Shown here in pieces: positions 49,301-62,095 of a stretch of DNA of 64,000 nt. This stretch comes from Phaffia rhodozyma (taxonomy: Eukaryota; Basidiomycota; Tremellomycetes; Cystofilobasidiales; Mrakiaceae). Each line of letters starts with the position of its first letter. Within the stretch, counting starts at the first letter, position 1. The translations under genes were made by a program, and so were the position numbers. Under the pieces are notes generated by a model. It was given only the letters and a program-made list of their open reading frames with translations, searched no databases and was not told where the DNA came from. The stretch is taken from contig JACGZH010000006.1 in assembly GCA_014706385.1 (NCBI GenBank), forward strand, positions 310,001-374,000. The letters run 5' to 3'.

Positions 49301-52300
49301 CTCAATAATGATGTTGTCCTGCTACTTTCCAGGTTTGATGACCTATGGAGGGTTATCCAGATTCACTCGAGCTCTCAAAGCCGTTCGGTCTTTGCGTTTG
49401 ATTACGTTATCCGTACGAGCACGTGAAATTCTTTACTCCGTCGTATTTGCTGGGGGAGGGAAAATCATGTGTGTTTGTCTGTTATCGTTGAATGTGCTCA
49501 TACTCGATGCGATCTGACATCAAAATACTCATATCATCACAGAGATGCGTCGATGCTGGTCCTCCTCTACATGGTCCCTTATGCAGTCTGGGGTGTGAAC
49601 TGTTTCTCTGGCCTGCTCTATAGCTGCAATGATTCGAGCATAAGTTCTCGAGGCGAATGTATTGGCGAGTATCTCGCGACTCCTGTCGATGGCGTTGGTT
49701 CAGGATTTCTTACTCCTAGAATCTGGACGAATCCTACTGTTGATGCAAGGTAAGATAAACCGCATGACTCCATCATTGTCTGTAATTGTTTCCTAACCTG
49801 CATTGTTCTATAGCGTTTGGTCGTTTGATGACTTTCAAAAGGTACGTGAAGGAACAACAGCACAGAACTATCAGTACAAGACTAACTTTTATGATGTGCA
49901 CGCAAAATGAATATCTATTCGAAATGACAGTCCATCTTGATTCTCTTCGAGATTGTTTCGTTGGAAGGCTGGACCGACGTGATGGCCTCGGTCATGAACA
50001 TCACGAAAATTAACCAACAACCTAACATCAACGCTTCTCAGTGGAATGCGCTATTCTTCTTATTCTACAATCTTGTTCGTCACTCTCTGACCTGTCGACC
50101 GAAATAGCTTGGACTGACTGGCCACCATTTGCAAACAATTTTCGACGCCATATGTTCAGTTTGGCGCTGTCATTATTCTAACGCGTAGGTTCAGTCTATC
50201 AAGCTCATAGCCCTTGTGTATAACTGACATCCTGCTGAACATCTTGCTTCAAGTTTTCGTTACTATCATTATTGAGGCGTATGGAAAGCGTTCTGGGTCC
50301 GCTCTTCTCTTGAATGACCAAAGGCAAGCGCTTTTCATATCTTTTGTGTGTAAATGTTTGTTGTATATTGACAGTCAGTTCTACATCGAACAGGCAATGG
50401 ATCAATCTCAAGAAGACGATAGCCAGGCAAGGACCGGTAAGTCATTTATCTCGTCTCATGTCTGGTTCGACCTTTTCAAACTCAATTGTTGGTTATCTGG
50501 CTTTGTCCTCATAATTTTCTTTGGCTACTTGTACAGGCTAAAAGGCCGCATCGTCGACCCAAATCAGGTAGGTTGAATTAGACAATCTTTGTTATTCGCA
50601 GATGTGTGTTGACTGTTTCTCATACATACATATATCTAGCCCTACGATCTTGGTGCTTTGATCGAGCGGTATCTAAACATGGCTGGTGGGCGAACATGAT
50701 GTTTGCAAGCTATATTCTTCACACGATAATCATGGCGTAAGTTTCTTTTTTTAAAGCTGTAACAAACTTCTTTTGTCGTCTTTCGATTTGACCTTCGTCT
50801 GTCTTATATGCCTTCTTTGTGCTGTGTCGGGAATCCTGTAGGACTAACACCTATGACTCGAGCAAGAAAGGCAGTACAGGAGCGCTTATACGAAGTCAGT
50901 GCATAACTTTGCTAATCTATCTTGATCAAGAACGTTACTGATGATGTCTCTTTTCGCTCGACTCGTGTCTCACCATTTGTAGACTGCCTGTTCTTGGCCT
51001 TGTCCGTCTTGTATGCTATTGATATTGTGATCCGTATATACGGGTTAGGCTGGAAGAGTTTCAAGTAAGACAAGATACATCTGGTTCTTGATCGATCTCA
51101 CTTGATACTAGTAGCGCATGATGACCAAACAACTTCCTCTTTTCCTCTCGCAGAGATAATGGCTGGTAAGTTATGTATGATTTTATTAACGAAACGGCTT
51201 CTAACTTCATCTCGATTGTTTTTCTAGGTCCATTTTTGACATGGTTACCGTCTGCGGAACATTTGCAACGACTGCTGGTTCCATCTTCAGTAGTCCTTCG
51301 GGATGGACTTACTCAGGCCAAATCCAAAAGGCTTTCCTGATTCTTATAATTTTGAAGCTTGTTCAAACAAGTAGCAGTTTAAACCAGTTATTCAAAACTG
51401 CCATGTGAGTTCTCTTCTTCTCAATGTAGTGGTGCACAGCATGAACAAACTGGCTTCTTGCCTCTTATATTTATCTGACAAACTATCATAGAGTGAGCGC
51501 ACCAGCTATCGGAAATCTCTTCCTACTCTGGTTTTGTTTCTTCGTGTTCTTCTCCATCGTTACACTCGAAGTTTTTAGTCTCACCAAGTGGTCGAATGGT
51601 GAGACACAAAACGCCAACTTCCGGGATTTTGGAAACAGTGTGGTCATGTTAGCATTCATGAGTACAGGCGAGGGATGGAATGGGTAAAAAACTCTTCACT
51701 TCGCCAAATCTCAAGATACAAACAAAACACTAACATCTACCTGTTGAGTCTTCATCATAGGTTCATGCACGATTATGCTTTGAACTATCCGAGATGCGTT
51801 GAAAATGAGAATTACCTCGACACAGACTGTGGAAGCACAGCATGGTCTTACGGTGAGTTTCTATTCATTACCAATGTAGTATCAAATCCTTCACTTGTTC
51901 TTTTATTGACATCTGTCGACATTTTGTGCACAGGAATCTTTATTGCTTGGAACGTAATCTCCATGTATTTGTTTGTCAACATGTTCACTGGTGAGTTTGT
52001 TAGAAATACACGTATGTTCTCGTCTGTGGGTGGTCATACTGAGTCTTGTATCGTCGAATAGGTATCGTCGTCGAGAGCTTCTCATATGTATTCCAGGTTC
52101 CAGGAAAGGCGTCTTTAAATCGAGAGGAAATCCGTTAGTTCTTTCTTCTCATCGCCTTTCGATCTCGATGGCTAAAAGAAAACACAACTTCGCAACATCT
52201 ATCAGGTGCATTCAAAAAAGCATGGGCCCTATTCGATCCAAACAGAACGGGTTACATCATAAAAGAGCAATTTATTCCGTTCTTTGCCAAATTGTCTGGA

Positions 52301-53503
52301 GTATTTGAGGTAAGAATCTAACCCGATGACATCACTGAGTGTTCGTTGAATAGAGGACTCAGATGTGGCTTCTTCTGCTCTGCTTGACAGGTTCGGACGT
52401 ATCCGCGAGAAGCTTCCGTTACCAATTTGCTTCCACTTTGCCAACCGACAGCTGATACGCTTGAATCAGATATCATCATCGGTAAATTTCACACAATCGA
52501 TGTCCGAGCTTTGCGAGTCCTCTTGTCCAAGATTGACTTCACTCAGGTCAGACAGAGGAAAGCATTGAATGTTCGGTTGTACCACGAGGCTATAATTTCC
52601 GAAGAAGCTGGGAAGGGAATCTCTTTCGCCAATATGCTTATTCTTTTGTCCCACTACAAACTGATCGACGACGAGCATGCACTTCTGTAAGCACATGGAA
52701 GAATATCGACAGGGATCCCTGAAGTATTTACTTACCACCATATTCTTTTGGTTGGTAACGTTTACCAGGGTGGACGAACTTGTCCGTAGAAGAAAACATG
52801 TGCGCAAAGTCACTGAATCTCTAAGTACCGAACGAATTCGATCTCTCTTCCTCGCAATTCAAACTAGAAGGCGGTACCTGCAGTATCAGAAGGAAACTAA
52901 ATTGGCTCTTCAGAAGCAAAGCAGATCTGGTAGGTCGATCTCTGTCTTTCGACCTCTATCGTTTTTCAAAACGTAGATCAGCAACTAATACCGGGTATTA
53001 CTTAGATATTCCATTGATTGTGCTCGATTCAACAGGAGCAACCTCTTCACCCGATCTTGAGATCGATCCCTTTGACACTCCCTCACCCCAACAACTCCAA
53101 CCTTTCGGTCTAAACTCTCCCATATCCCCCACGTTATCGCCTCTAAGTAGACAATCTAGTTACACCCTTTCACACGGATTTGCCGGTAGCAATGCCGATT
53201 TACGAGAAGCTCAGGATGATGGAGAAGATGACTGGTTGATAGGAGATATTGAAAGGAGAGGTTCATCTCCAGGTGGTTGGGCGGAAAGATTGACATTGAG
53301 TAGCGAGAGTTTGGTTAGCATGAGTGTGTTTGATAGAAACCTACCACCTTCAAGCCCGTGAGTATGCTTATTTCTTTTAGTTTAAATCTTTTCTCTAGTT
53401 CATGAGATATGAATATCTTGCTTCTCGTTCTTACAGATCGAATTCAACCTCCATGAACGATGTGAATTTTTGTGATTCTCAATCCAAAACTCGTAGACCT
53501 TAA
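43312..53503 (+). CDS. CCH1: Voltage-gated high-affinity calcium channel alpha-1 subunit, four-domain
   Basis: A roughly 10-kb gene with dozens of short introns; I estimate 2,200-2,400 residues. A disordered N-terminus of about 380 residues precedes four six-helix domains. Domain I: S1 [21 protein letters not shown]4 [18 protein letters not shown]; pore [14 protein letters not shown]. Domain [22 protein letters not shown]; pore [15 protein letters not shown]. Domain III: S4 [19 protein letters not shown]; pore [14 protein letters not shown]. Domain IV: pore [20 protein letters not shown]. After IVS6 comes an EF-hand-like helix ([15 protein letters not shown]) and an IQ-like segment ([20 protein letters not shown]). 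The tail ends SQSKTRRP. In yeasts Cch1 works with Mid1 for Ca2+ entry under stress. Domain I S2-S3 has a large Ser-rich insertion (about 44790-45480). Individual middle exons are small; boundaries there are approximate. Confidence 0.93.
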
Positions 53504-53796
53504 ATTATAGATTTCTCATACACTTACACTCTTTTTCCTTATATGGTTCAAATCTTTCTTTGTATCTCCCCTCATCATTTGACGCTCTCGCTTTGGTCTT
53601 TTTTCAATATTCTGTTTACGACCTCCTTCTGATTTCCTTTCCTTTCCGTATACTTGACATAAATATACCATTGAACAAAGCGTCTTGAACTCGTATTATT
53701 GTTATTTGTTTTCACACAGTTAAATGCCCTAAAACCCGATGCATGGTTTTTTTATTGAAATATGACGAATATGGATACCCTTCTTGAGATGATCGT
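53504..53796. other. Convergent 3' region CCH1/APM3
   Basis: A 293-base AT-rich gap between facing stop codons, presumably both 3' UTRs. No other feature seen. Confidence 0.4.
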
Positions 53797-56153
53797 CTAC
53801 CAGCGTGCTTCAACAAGCGCTTCAACCCTCCCTCTTACGCCTCTAAATACTTTCGGCTGTTGTTGTCCCCCTTTACCACCTGGTCCGCCGAGATTAGAGA
53901 CTTTGAGTTGGGCGATACGGACTTGAGAGATGGATGCTTGATGTATTGTGTACGATAAATGGATCGTAGGATCAGGTAGTGGTTCAGTCGACCTGACAAA
54001 GAGCGAGATGAGACACATGAAGGTTTGCAAAGATTTAATATGAAAAGATCAGTTCTGTCTACAACAAGGAGAGAAGGAGAGACGTACGAGGTGACAAACG
54101 ATCCAGAGAGGTTACGAGCGGTTGAACGAGGATTTAACGTCGGGAGTTTCCAGATTAATGTCTTTTAATCCCAAAGGATGACGAAAGGTTAGTCCTCCAA
54201 CGATTCTCCAAGTATATAAGTGGAAGAAGAGAAAGAAAGAGAGAGATGAGAACAGATTAGACAGACCTTCTCGATCCCGTCGACTTCCCACCTGCCTACT
54301 TCAGCCTCGTTCGAACCTCCAGGACTGAGCGTAGCTGAGACTTTCTCCAGCGCAACGTCATGTCCCAAGAACCATTTGACGACGGCGCCTTCGATTGGTC
54401 TAGATAGATGTGTCGGAAGGACTGTCAAAGAGAAGGTTCCTAGTAAAACAAAAAAATTCCGGATAATGATAGACCGGATTTAAGGTGAGTTACGGACGCT
54501 AAGGAGTATAAGTTGAGGAGAAACTACATACCACCTCGCTCTGAGAGTTTCACCTTAGTCACGAACCGAACTCCTGTTTCATTGTCCTCTCCTCTATTCC
54601 CTACAGCTGATGAATCCGAGGGATGACTAGGACGGCTGATTATATAATCCATCAATTTGAACATGCCGTCCGGTGGTACAAAGGACAAGGCCTGGTCTTT
54701 CAAGTATCTGGCCAGACTGTTGAGGCACGATGAATGAGGAGGGCACGTTAAAACGATACATTTCAAGGAGAAAAGAAAAGAACGGAGTGTAAGAATGAAC
54801 TTACCGAACGCAGGGATGGAAGGCTGGTGTTGAGACAGCTGACGGATTTGTCAACGTCAGAATGAGATCTGGTGTACCCGATAGTCGCGCATTACAATCA
54901 ACCCGGCCAGATCGAGTCATCCGCTTTGTATTCCCACGGCTGATATATCAAGGAGGAATGGTGTGAAGCGCAACATTCAGCTATGGGTCCAAGGCTATGA
55001 TAGAGTTTACAATTCAGACCTACCGATCGACTGTGCTTTGGACGGATTCTACAAAATCAAAGAATATTTCATTGCTACTATGCTTCACGTCTGACCGTCT
55101 CCATGGGATTGAGCTCGAAAATGGAACATGTGTCGATGGTGGCCCCAAGCTGCATGTAGCCACCGTTTCAATACATGAATCAAAAAGTAAGTTTGGAGAT
55201 TAGCCATCTGGATTGTTGACTGTTGATTTTCGTTGTAGTCCACGCGTAGACACGACGCTGAGGTCGAGAGTATAACTAACCCTGATACGCCGGCAACATC
55301 TAAAACTTTGGAGAGTAAAGAGGGAGGAAGGACAAGGTCTCGTAGAATGTTTGCTTCGGTTGTCTGAGGATAGCCTTCATCCAGCATCTCTTCCAGTAGC
55401 TGTCGATGCGTGACAATTCGAGGTTAATGTCAGCAGAACGACGGTCAAATGTGAATAGCGATGGACGCGCTTACTTGATAGACAATGTCAAAACAACTCT
55501 TCAGATGCGATTCGGAGATCTTTTCGTTTGTTTGTATCCGTTTGCGTTCGGATCGATCAAGTCAGTTCTTTGTCTAGCAAGCATACCGCTGTTACAATTG
55601 AGAAATCGACTGACGTCGCCTATGTATCCTTCTAGAATTGAAAGGAACACTTCCAAGAACCTAAAACCTATCAGCGGGTTGTCTAAAGGTAACCACAAAC
55701 GAATATTTTCCAGATCTCAAATTCAGCGCCAGAGTCGTCCGGTGACAGCGACAACAGGATATCGAAGAACCAACCAACTCACCCTCCTTGTCGATGCATA
55801 TCAGAAACCAGAGACCACCTTTCTGCAGCCAACAGCAGACACCTGCTGTCTCGTCCACCCACAAAACAGGGTCCAATTGAGCTGTAGGAGAAGCCGGGCC
55901 TCTGGATATGCTGCTTGAATCGCTAGCCGCGTCGAGAGCAGAGAGAAAGGTATGGGTATATACATATTGTCGGGACGGCGGCCTGAACGGAGTCGAGATG
56001 ATAGGTTGCCTGGCAAAGATCAAGAGAATACGATGGGATGATTCAGCCAACAACAACAACAGAACAACCTGGTCCATCACACATCTATCCAGCTACCCTA
56101 CTGACTTACCTGGACGAGGCCGAAAGGATGATGAGACCGGCGATGGAACCCAT
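53797..56153 (-). CDS. APM3: AP-3 adaptor complex mu subunit
   Basis: The start at 56153 gives MGSIAGLIILSASSR, joined across an intron beginning GTAAGTCAG to QPIISTPFRPPSRQYVYTHT, matching the mu-adaptin longin-like start (LIILDSxGRPIIxxxFR). Then GVCCWLQKGGLWFLICIDKEG, NPLIGFRFLEVFLSILEGYI, LKSCFDIVYQLLEEMLDEGY with PQTTEANILRDLV, and the mu-homology domain: IPWRRSDVKHSSNEIFFDFV, GRVDCNARLSGTPDLILTL, PAFHPCV, ALSFVPPDGMFKLMDYII, GVRFVTKVKLSERGG and WKLPTLNPRSTARNLSGSFV. LSGxPDLxLxxxNP with FHPCVR and FIPPDGxFxLM favours AP-3 mu over AP-1/AP-2. The complex sorts cargo to the vacuole, bypassing endosomes. It starts only 209 bp from PRP17. Confidence 0.9.
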
Positions 56154-56362
56154 GATGGCTGAAGATGGTCGTTTGATGATGAAATCGACATCAGCAGAAG
56201 GTGATCACCAAGGCAGTGGTTACGGCCAAGCGGTCGTCACCATGGGCGGTGGTTACGCACATGGTTACGCCTCCTTTTGCCAACACCAAAGGCCATCATC
56301 CCAGCCATGTTAGCAACCATCCGAGCAACTACCATCATCAGCAGCCGTGTATTCGTCCCATC
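56154..56362. promoter_or_regulatory. Compact bidirectional promoter APM3/PRP17 with GGTTACG repeats
   Basis: The 209 bases between divergent start codons contain GGTTACG three times in one orientation (56217, 56251 and 56263), two of them as GGTTACGC. Both genes must be driven from this stretch. Confidence 0.5.
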
Positions 56363-59300
56363 ATGGCCTCTCTCCTCGTTCAGTATAGCTCAGATGACGA
56401 TGAGGATCAGAACAGCAGCACAGCCTCCGTCGTTAAGCCTCTGAGCGATAGCCAGGTCGAATCAGACGCCTTCAATCTTTCTGCTCTTACTTCTTCGACC
56501 GCTCCTTCTGTTCTACCTGGTTTCAAAAAGGATACCATTCAGGTTGCTCCCGATGTCCTTGCCGAGGTTTGTTCTTTCGCAGCCTTTTTTGCTTTTCGTT
56601 ATCTGGTTTGGCACCAAGGAGTATGTTCTGATGATTTCTCTGCCGACTACGTACCTTCACGCGCCTCGACACGTTTATATGGAACATCGACATCTTGTGT
56701 AAAACGACATCGATCAGGACCCCAATAAGCAAACTTCGTTGATCACTCGGCCAACCGATAAGGTGATGAACGTCAATATCCCGTATTCTGACGTGAGTCT
56801 CTTCTCTCATCTTCCTTGACACTCGAACGGGCAGACCAACAGTTCAAATACGTTACAATCTTCTGTTCACTCGTCTCTAGATGTCTCGACCAGTGGTCGG
56901 CCCTCAGAATCCTTGGGACACTCGAATCAAAGGAATGAACTCTATCGCCGGTTCGTTCCGCTCTTGCTTTTCTAAAAGTGTATCGCTCCTCATGCTCACA
57001 TCGGAACATCTTCGCTTGCTTCATTAATCAGGTCATGTCGAGGAGCAAAAGATGGATGCTCACGCGTTCCACTCCCAACAACGAACATTCGCGATCCACG
57101 GCTACGCTCACAACCCTTCCGCCATTAACTCCACCGCTCAACCCATCATTGGTAACATCGCTTCTGCTATCGCTCTTGATTTCCAAACGGCCGATTCTCA
57201 TCGAGCCACGAAAGCGGCCAAAAAGGATTTCAAGCGAAAGAGGCAGGCTAAAGGAGACTTGTCCGTCGTCGATGGTGAAGACGCCTACAAGGGACCGTGG
57301 GCCACTTGGGATGGGGACGCAGCCGTGGATGAAGAGAAGGAGGAAGAGGCAAAAGAGTGGCGAGAGGAGAAGAAGAGACGGGAAGAGGCTGCAAGCAGCG
57401 CAAAAGAAAAGCGAAAGGGCGCAGGCGAGGAAAAATCAATCTTCCATGGTACGTCTCCTTCCCCTTCAGGGTACTTTGCTGAGCAGTAACATCCTAATAT
57501 GATCTATCCTTGTTGGCTCTTTTGTACGTCTTTCACAGGCAAATCGCTCACCGACTACGCTGGTCGAACGTACATGCACGTCCCAACGGACAAAGGAATC
57601 TCTCTTTCTGCGGACGCACCTCCGGTAGACTCGTTCCTCCCGAAGGAATGCATTCACACCTTCACCGGACACACCAAGGGAGTGGCCAGTATGAAACTAT
57701 TCCCTGGGTCTGGTCACCTGTTATTGAGTGGAAGTATGGACTCCAAAGTCAAGGTATGGTCTTTTTCTTATATGCTCTTACCCTACGTCGCCTCGCTCCT
57801 CTTATTTATGCCTATGCGCCATGCATATGCCTCTCTTTCTGATCATCATCAACTTTTGGGAATTTTTGATATAGCTTTGGGATGTTTACAACGATGGAAA
57901 CTGTCTTCGGACATTTATGGGTCATTCTCAAGCCATCAAGGATGTTGCTTTCAATAACGACGGATCAAGATTCCTCACGGCATCTTACGACAAGCAGATG
58001 AAACTTTGGGATACTGAGACCGGACAATGTATCAAGGCATTCTCGAACGGAAAACGACCGCATGTGGTAACGTTTCACCCAGATGCCGATAAACAGCACA
58101 TCTTCCTCGCTGGTATGCAGGACAAGAAAATCATTCAGGTTCGATTCGTTCTCTTACTTTTCTTTCTTGTTTTCGCGTCTATCAGTGCTTTCTTCAGAGA
58201 TTTGCACGTCTGACTTTATATATGTATCGAAACGGCATCTTTACAGTACGACATCAACTCGGATACTATCACTCAGGAGTACGATCAACATCTCGGACCG
58301 GTCAACACGATTACGTTCGTTGATGAGAACAGACGATTTGTCACTACATCGGACGATAAGTCAATGCGAGCTTGGTGCGTTTGCCTATTTGTCCTGTCTC
58401 GTCCCCAATTTGTCATCCATGATCGATTTGTTTCTTCGGAGCTGACCTTCCATCTTCTCTATCGCAACGAACCGAATAAAAATCCAGGGACTACGATATC
58501 CCTGTGGTGATCAAGCTGATAGCGGAGCCCGATATGCATTCTATGCCAGCTGTCGCTTTACACCCTAATAGTGCGTGTCTGTTTTCTTATCCTGATCTAT
58601 GTAGCATAGATGACTGATCTTACGTTCCTCACTGACTATCCAAACGAATGAAATAGGTAAATGGTTGGCGGCTCAGAGCTTGGATAACCAGATCTTGGTC
58701 TACTCGACTGATGGATTCAGACAAAACAGAAAGAAGGTACGTCGCTAATCTTTTCGCCAGCTTTCATCTAACTTGAAATATTCTTTCTGGATGTCCAAAG
58801 CTGGGTCGACACTTATCTTTGCCCTTGTTCCTCATTTTCTCTGGGAATAGCGCTTTGCTGGGCATACGATCGCTGGATACGCCTGTGGCGTCGGATTCTC
58901 CCCTGATGGTCGATGTAAGTGATCCTTCGCTGTATTCGCTATACCCATCGAATCTGATCACCTCCCCTTCCCTTATTTTCGCTCCATGTTTCTATCCCTC
59001 TTTCTCAATTGACAGATATCTCATCGGGAGATTCTGAAGGAAACCTGGTCTTCTGGGACTGGAAGACCGGAAAGTTGATGAAACGATTGAGAGCTCATAA
59101 ACAAGTGGTGATCTCTCACCTCTGGTTACCTCATGAATCCAGCAAGTTGATCACCGCTTCTTGGGATGGTACGATGAAACTCTGGGTCAGTCGTTATTTG
59201 TCCATTCTTTTCCTCAGCGTTTCTCCTCGTCGTCTTATATCCTTGATTAAGCGCTTCGTGTACTCATCTCTTGTGATTTTCTTTGTGTAAACAGGATTAA
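56363..59300 (+). CDS. PRP17: Pre-mRNA splicing factor PRP17/CDC40, WD40 protein
   Basis: Start [16 protein letters not shown] is followed by [12 protein letters not shown] and [18 protein letters not shown], then [19 protein letters not shown] with [17 protein letters not shown], the classic Prp17 N-terminal region. A charged helical stretch ([20 protein letters not shown] through [15 protein letters not shown]) leads to [20 protein letters not shown]. Seven WD40 repeats follow, including [110 protein letters not shown] and [14 protein letters not shown]. The final intron places GAT-TAA, so the protein ends exactly at LWD. Prp17 acts in the second catalytic step of splicing. About 560-590 residues, normal size. 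Confidence 0.95.
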
Positions 59301-59665
59301 ATCGGATAAAATAATAACAAAAAGACCTTTTCCTTCTCAACTTCCTTTCACGTTCTACTGTACGCTTTTTGGCAGCGATGTTTCCTTTTATATATGCCAA
59401 TGTAAACAAAAGTCTTCACGGAGAACTTAGAGGAGCGAAAAGCAGACGAGAAGGGTTGTGCCGGTAGCGAACTGAAAGGAGAAAGAACTGAGTTTGCACC
59501 ACAAAGACTTATGTACGATCCTTCTGTGTATAAAGGCTTCCTAACTTGATTATGGAAATGCATTGTATACATCCCAACCCCGAACTCAACTCTCGTTTCT
59601 TTGATCGGCCATGGTGATGATTAATCGTCTATATGATATCTTTTCCTTTCTGCTTATCTGGCGTT
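59301..59665. other. Convergent 3' region PRP17/aldehyde dehydrogenase
   Basis: These 365 bases lie between facing stop codons and presumably hold two 3' UTRs. I see nothing else that I can support. Confidence 0.4.
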
Positions 59666-61709
59666 CTAGATCTTGGTCTTCATGTGCACGCTCTTGAGTC
59701 GAACGAGCTGGTCAAAACCTGAGAGCAGAACCATCATGAAAAGTGTCAGTCAATCTCTACGTGTGAATAATCCCTCAAAAAGAGAAGAGGAAAGAAAAGA
59801 ATCGGGATGACGCCTACCGAAACCACTGAGAGAGACGCCTCGGCCGGTGTCTTTGACTCCTGTCCAAGGAAGCGCCGGGTCGAGAACATCGCATCTGTTC
59901 AAGAAGACCGTTCCAGCTGATGTACGTGGTGAATACACAAGGTGAGACATCAACACAGGACCCATCAGCTTGGTTATTTGATCTTGATGCGCAGACATCA
60001 TGAGACAGGTAAAACGACGTACTCTCTAGGTCTTCAACAAAAGTCTCAAAAGCCTTGACAGAGCTGGGCTCATCGGCGTTTGTCCAAATGGACGCCGTGA
60101 GTCCGTAAGGTGAGTCATTCATCAACTTCAAAGCTTCCTCATCCGAGGAGACCTATTTCAACAGAATCGAATGTCAATGCGTGTATCAAAGAGGAGCAGC
60201 TGCCCTTGGGTCAATGAGATCCATGAATGATGACGAACTTTCATGATGCCCACTACAGGTCCAAAGGTCTCTTCGGTCATGACCTTCATATCGTGTGAGA
60301 CATCGACAAGCACCTGCGGGGGGACGTAGGTCGTGCCCTCTTTGACTGACTTGAAATGCTCTCGGGGAATGAGCGACTTGGCGCCAGCCTGTACGGCTTC
60401 ATCGATCTGAGCCTGGATTCGCTTGGCCGAGGCAAGCGAGATGACGGGACCAATCTGGGTCTCGGACGAGGTCGGGTCACCAACAACATAAGCCTTGGTG
60501 GTCTCGACGAACTTTTCAACGAACGTATCGAAGAGAGATTCGTGAACGTAAATTCGCTCTACAGAGCAACATGACTGTCCAGAATTAAAGTAGGCTCCGT
60601 CGACCAGGTTTTCCACTGTGTACGCTAAGTCAGCGTCCTTTCTAACATAAGCCGGATCCTTTCCTCCGAGCTCCAAACCGACCCCCTTGAAGCCCTGTCC
60701 GTTGGCAGCAGCTTTATCGACTCCCTTACCGCCAGCAACGGATCCGGTGAATGCGACGAAACCGATTCTTCCGTCTGAAACTAATGACAAGGTGTCGTCT
60801 TGGGAGAGAACGAGAGTCTGGATAACATCCTCTGGAAGCGAAGCCGCTTGGAACGCCTGCTGAAGTCGAAGAGCTGAAGAAGGAGTCTGAGGAGAAGGTT
60901 TAAGAAGTAGAGTGTTTCCTGTGGGGGATATGTGTCAAGGATGTTGCCGAATTAATACGTTAAGGCCAGTAAACAAAGAAAGAAAGCGCCGACTCACCAG
61001 CGAGGATGGCAGGGACGACCGAGTTGATCATGCACAGGTAAGGATAGTTCCAGGGTGCGATAACAAGAACGACCCCAAGCGGGGTCTTTTTGATGTATCG
61101 GGTGAATCCGTCCTTTTGTTCGGCTGGCACATCAGCCAAGGAATCTCGGGCGATAGAGATCAAGTGTTCGGCTCGGCCGATAGCACCCGCGACTTCCCCG
61201 GCGGTATATCGGATAGGTCTGCGCAAAAGGATGATGGTAAGAATCACATCGGATTATGTTTATCGAGGATGACGATTCGAGAGCTCACCGGCCCATCTCT
61301 TGAGTTAATTCAGACGCTATCTCGTCTTTGAGCTTGTTTAGTTCGACCTAGATAAAGAGTATGCGATCGGTTAAATCTGATCTGTGATAGACTCAGAAGA
61401 GCAAGATTCAGTCGGATAACCCAGGGAATGCTAACCAAGAACTTTTCACAGATGGCAATTCGCTCGTCCAAAGGAACCTTCTTCCATGACTTCTGAGCAT
61501 TGATCGAAGCCTCCACCGCAGAGTTGACCTGATGAGAAATAGAGTGAGAGGATAAATAAGGATGTTAGTTACAAATCAAAATGTGCCTGATAAGATATAA
61601 GGACCGTAACGAGGGGCAGAAGAGCCGACAACCGACATACCTCCGAGTGAGAAAGCAACAGAAGCTCCTTCACTGGCTGGCTGTTGATGGGCGAGATTGT
61701 TGTCTGCAT
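59666..61709 (-). CDS. NAD(P)-dependent aldehyde dehydrogenase
   Basis: The Met at 61709 begins MQTTISPINSQPVKELLLL. Family landmarks: AQKSWKKVPLDERIAICEKF, TQEMGRPIRYTAGEVAGAIG, VVLVIAPWNYPYLCMINSVV, PAILAGNTLLLKPSPQTP, FTGSVAGGKGVDKAA (cofactor-binding), GLELGGKDPAYVRKDAD (general base Glu), FNSGQSCCSVERIYVHESLF (catalytic Cys), VMTEETFGPVVGIMKVSS, NDSPYGLTASIWTNAD, LNRCDVLDPALPWTGVKDTG and a terminal FDQLVRLKSVHMKTKI. About 470 residues, normal for the superfamily. The GQSCCSVERIYVH form is found in a subgroup of uncharacterised ALDHs; substrate cannot be assigned. No PTS1 or obvious mitochondrial presequence, so probably cytosolic. It shares an 845-bp divergent region with the secreted-protein gene. 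Confidence 0.93.
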
Positions 61710-61960
61710 GGTGTTTGATGATGGTTGTATGACTAGAGTAGAGGCGACGAGACAGAGGATGGGTGACGGGAGGTGGAAGGTGGGAGGTGGGTGATGATGG
61801 GCACAAGTTAGGCGCTGGACGTGGTAGAATCTTGCTTACATAATCGTATTACATCACCCCCTAGTCTTCATTCTAACTGACGTCCGTTTATCTGTCTGTC
61901 TGTCTGTTGACTTGCATACTCCTCTATCCTCAAGGGAATCATCGTATACATCTGTATCTG

Positions 61961-61987
61961 ACTGACCACTAACGACTGACCACTAAC
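61961..61987. repeat. Tandem repeat ACTGACCACTAAC x2 with a degenerate third copy
   Basis: Exact 13-bp copies at 61961-61973 and 61975-61987 (14-bp period), with a related TTGACCACTCACC at about 62004-62016. They lie upstream of both divergent genes. Confidence 0.8.
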
Positions 61988-62095
61988 AACTGGCAACTGA
62001 TGATTGACCACTCACCATCAACGCGATGTTTGCTGACCGTACACTGACCGGACCTGATCCATCTGTTTCCACTTGATCGAGCGCAAAGGATGTGA

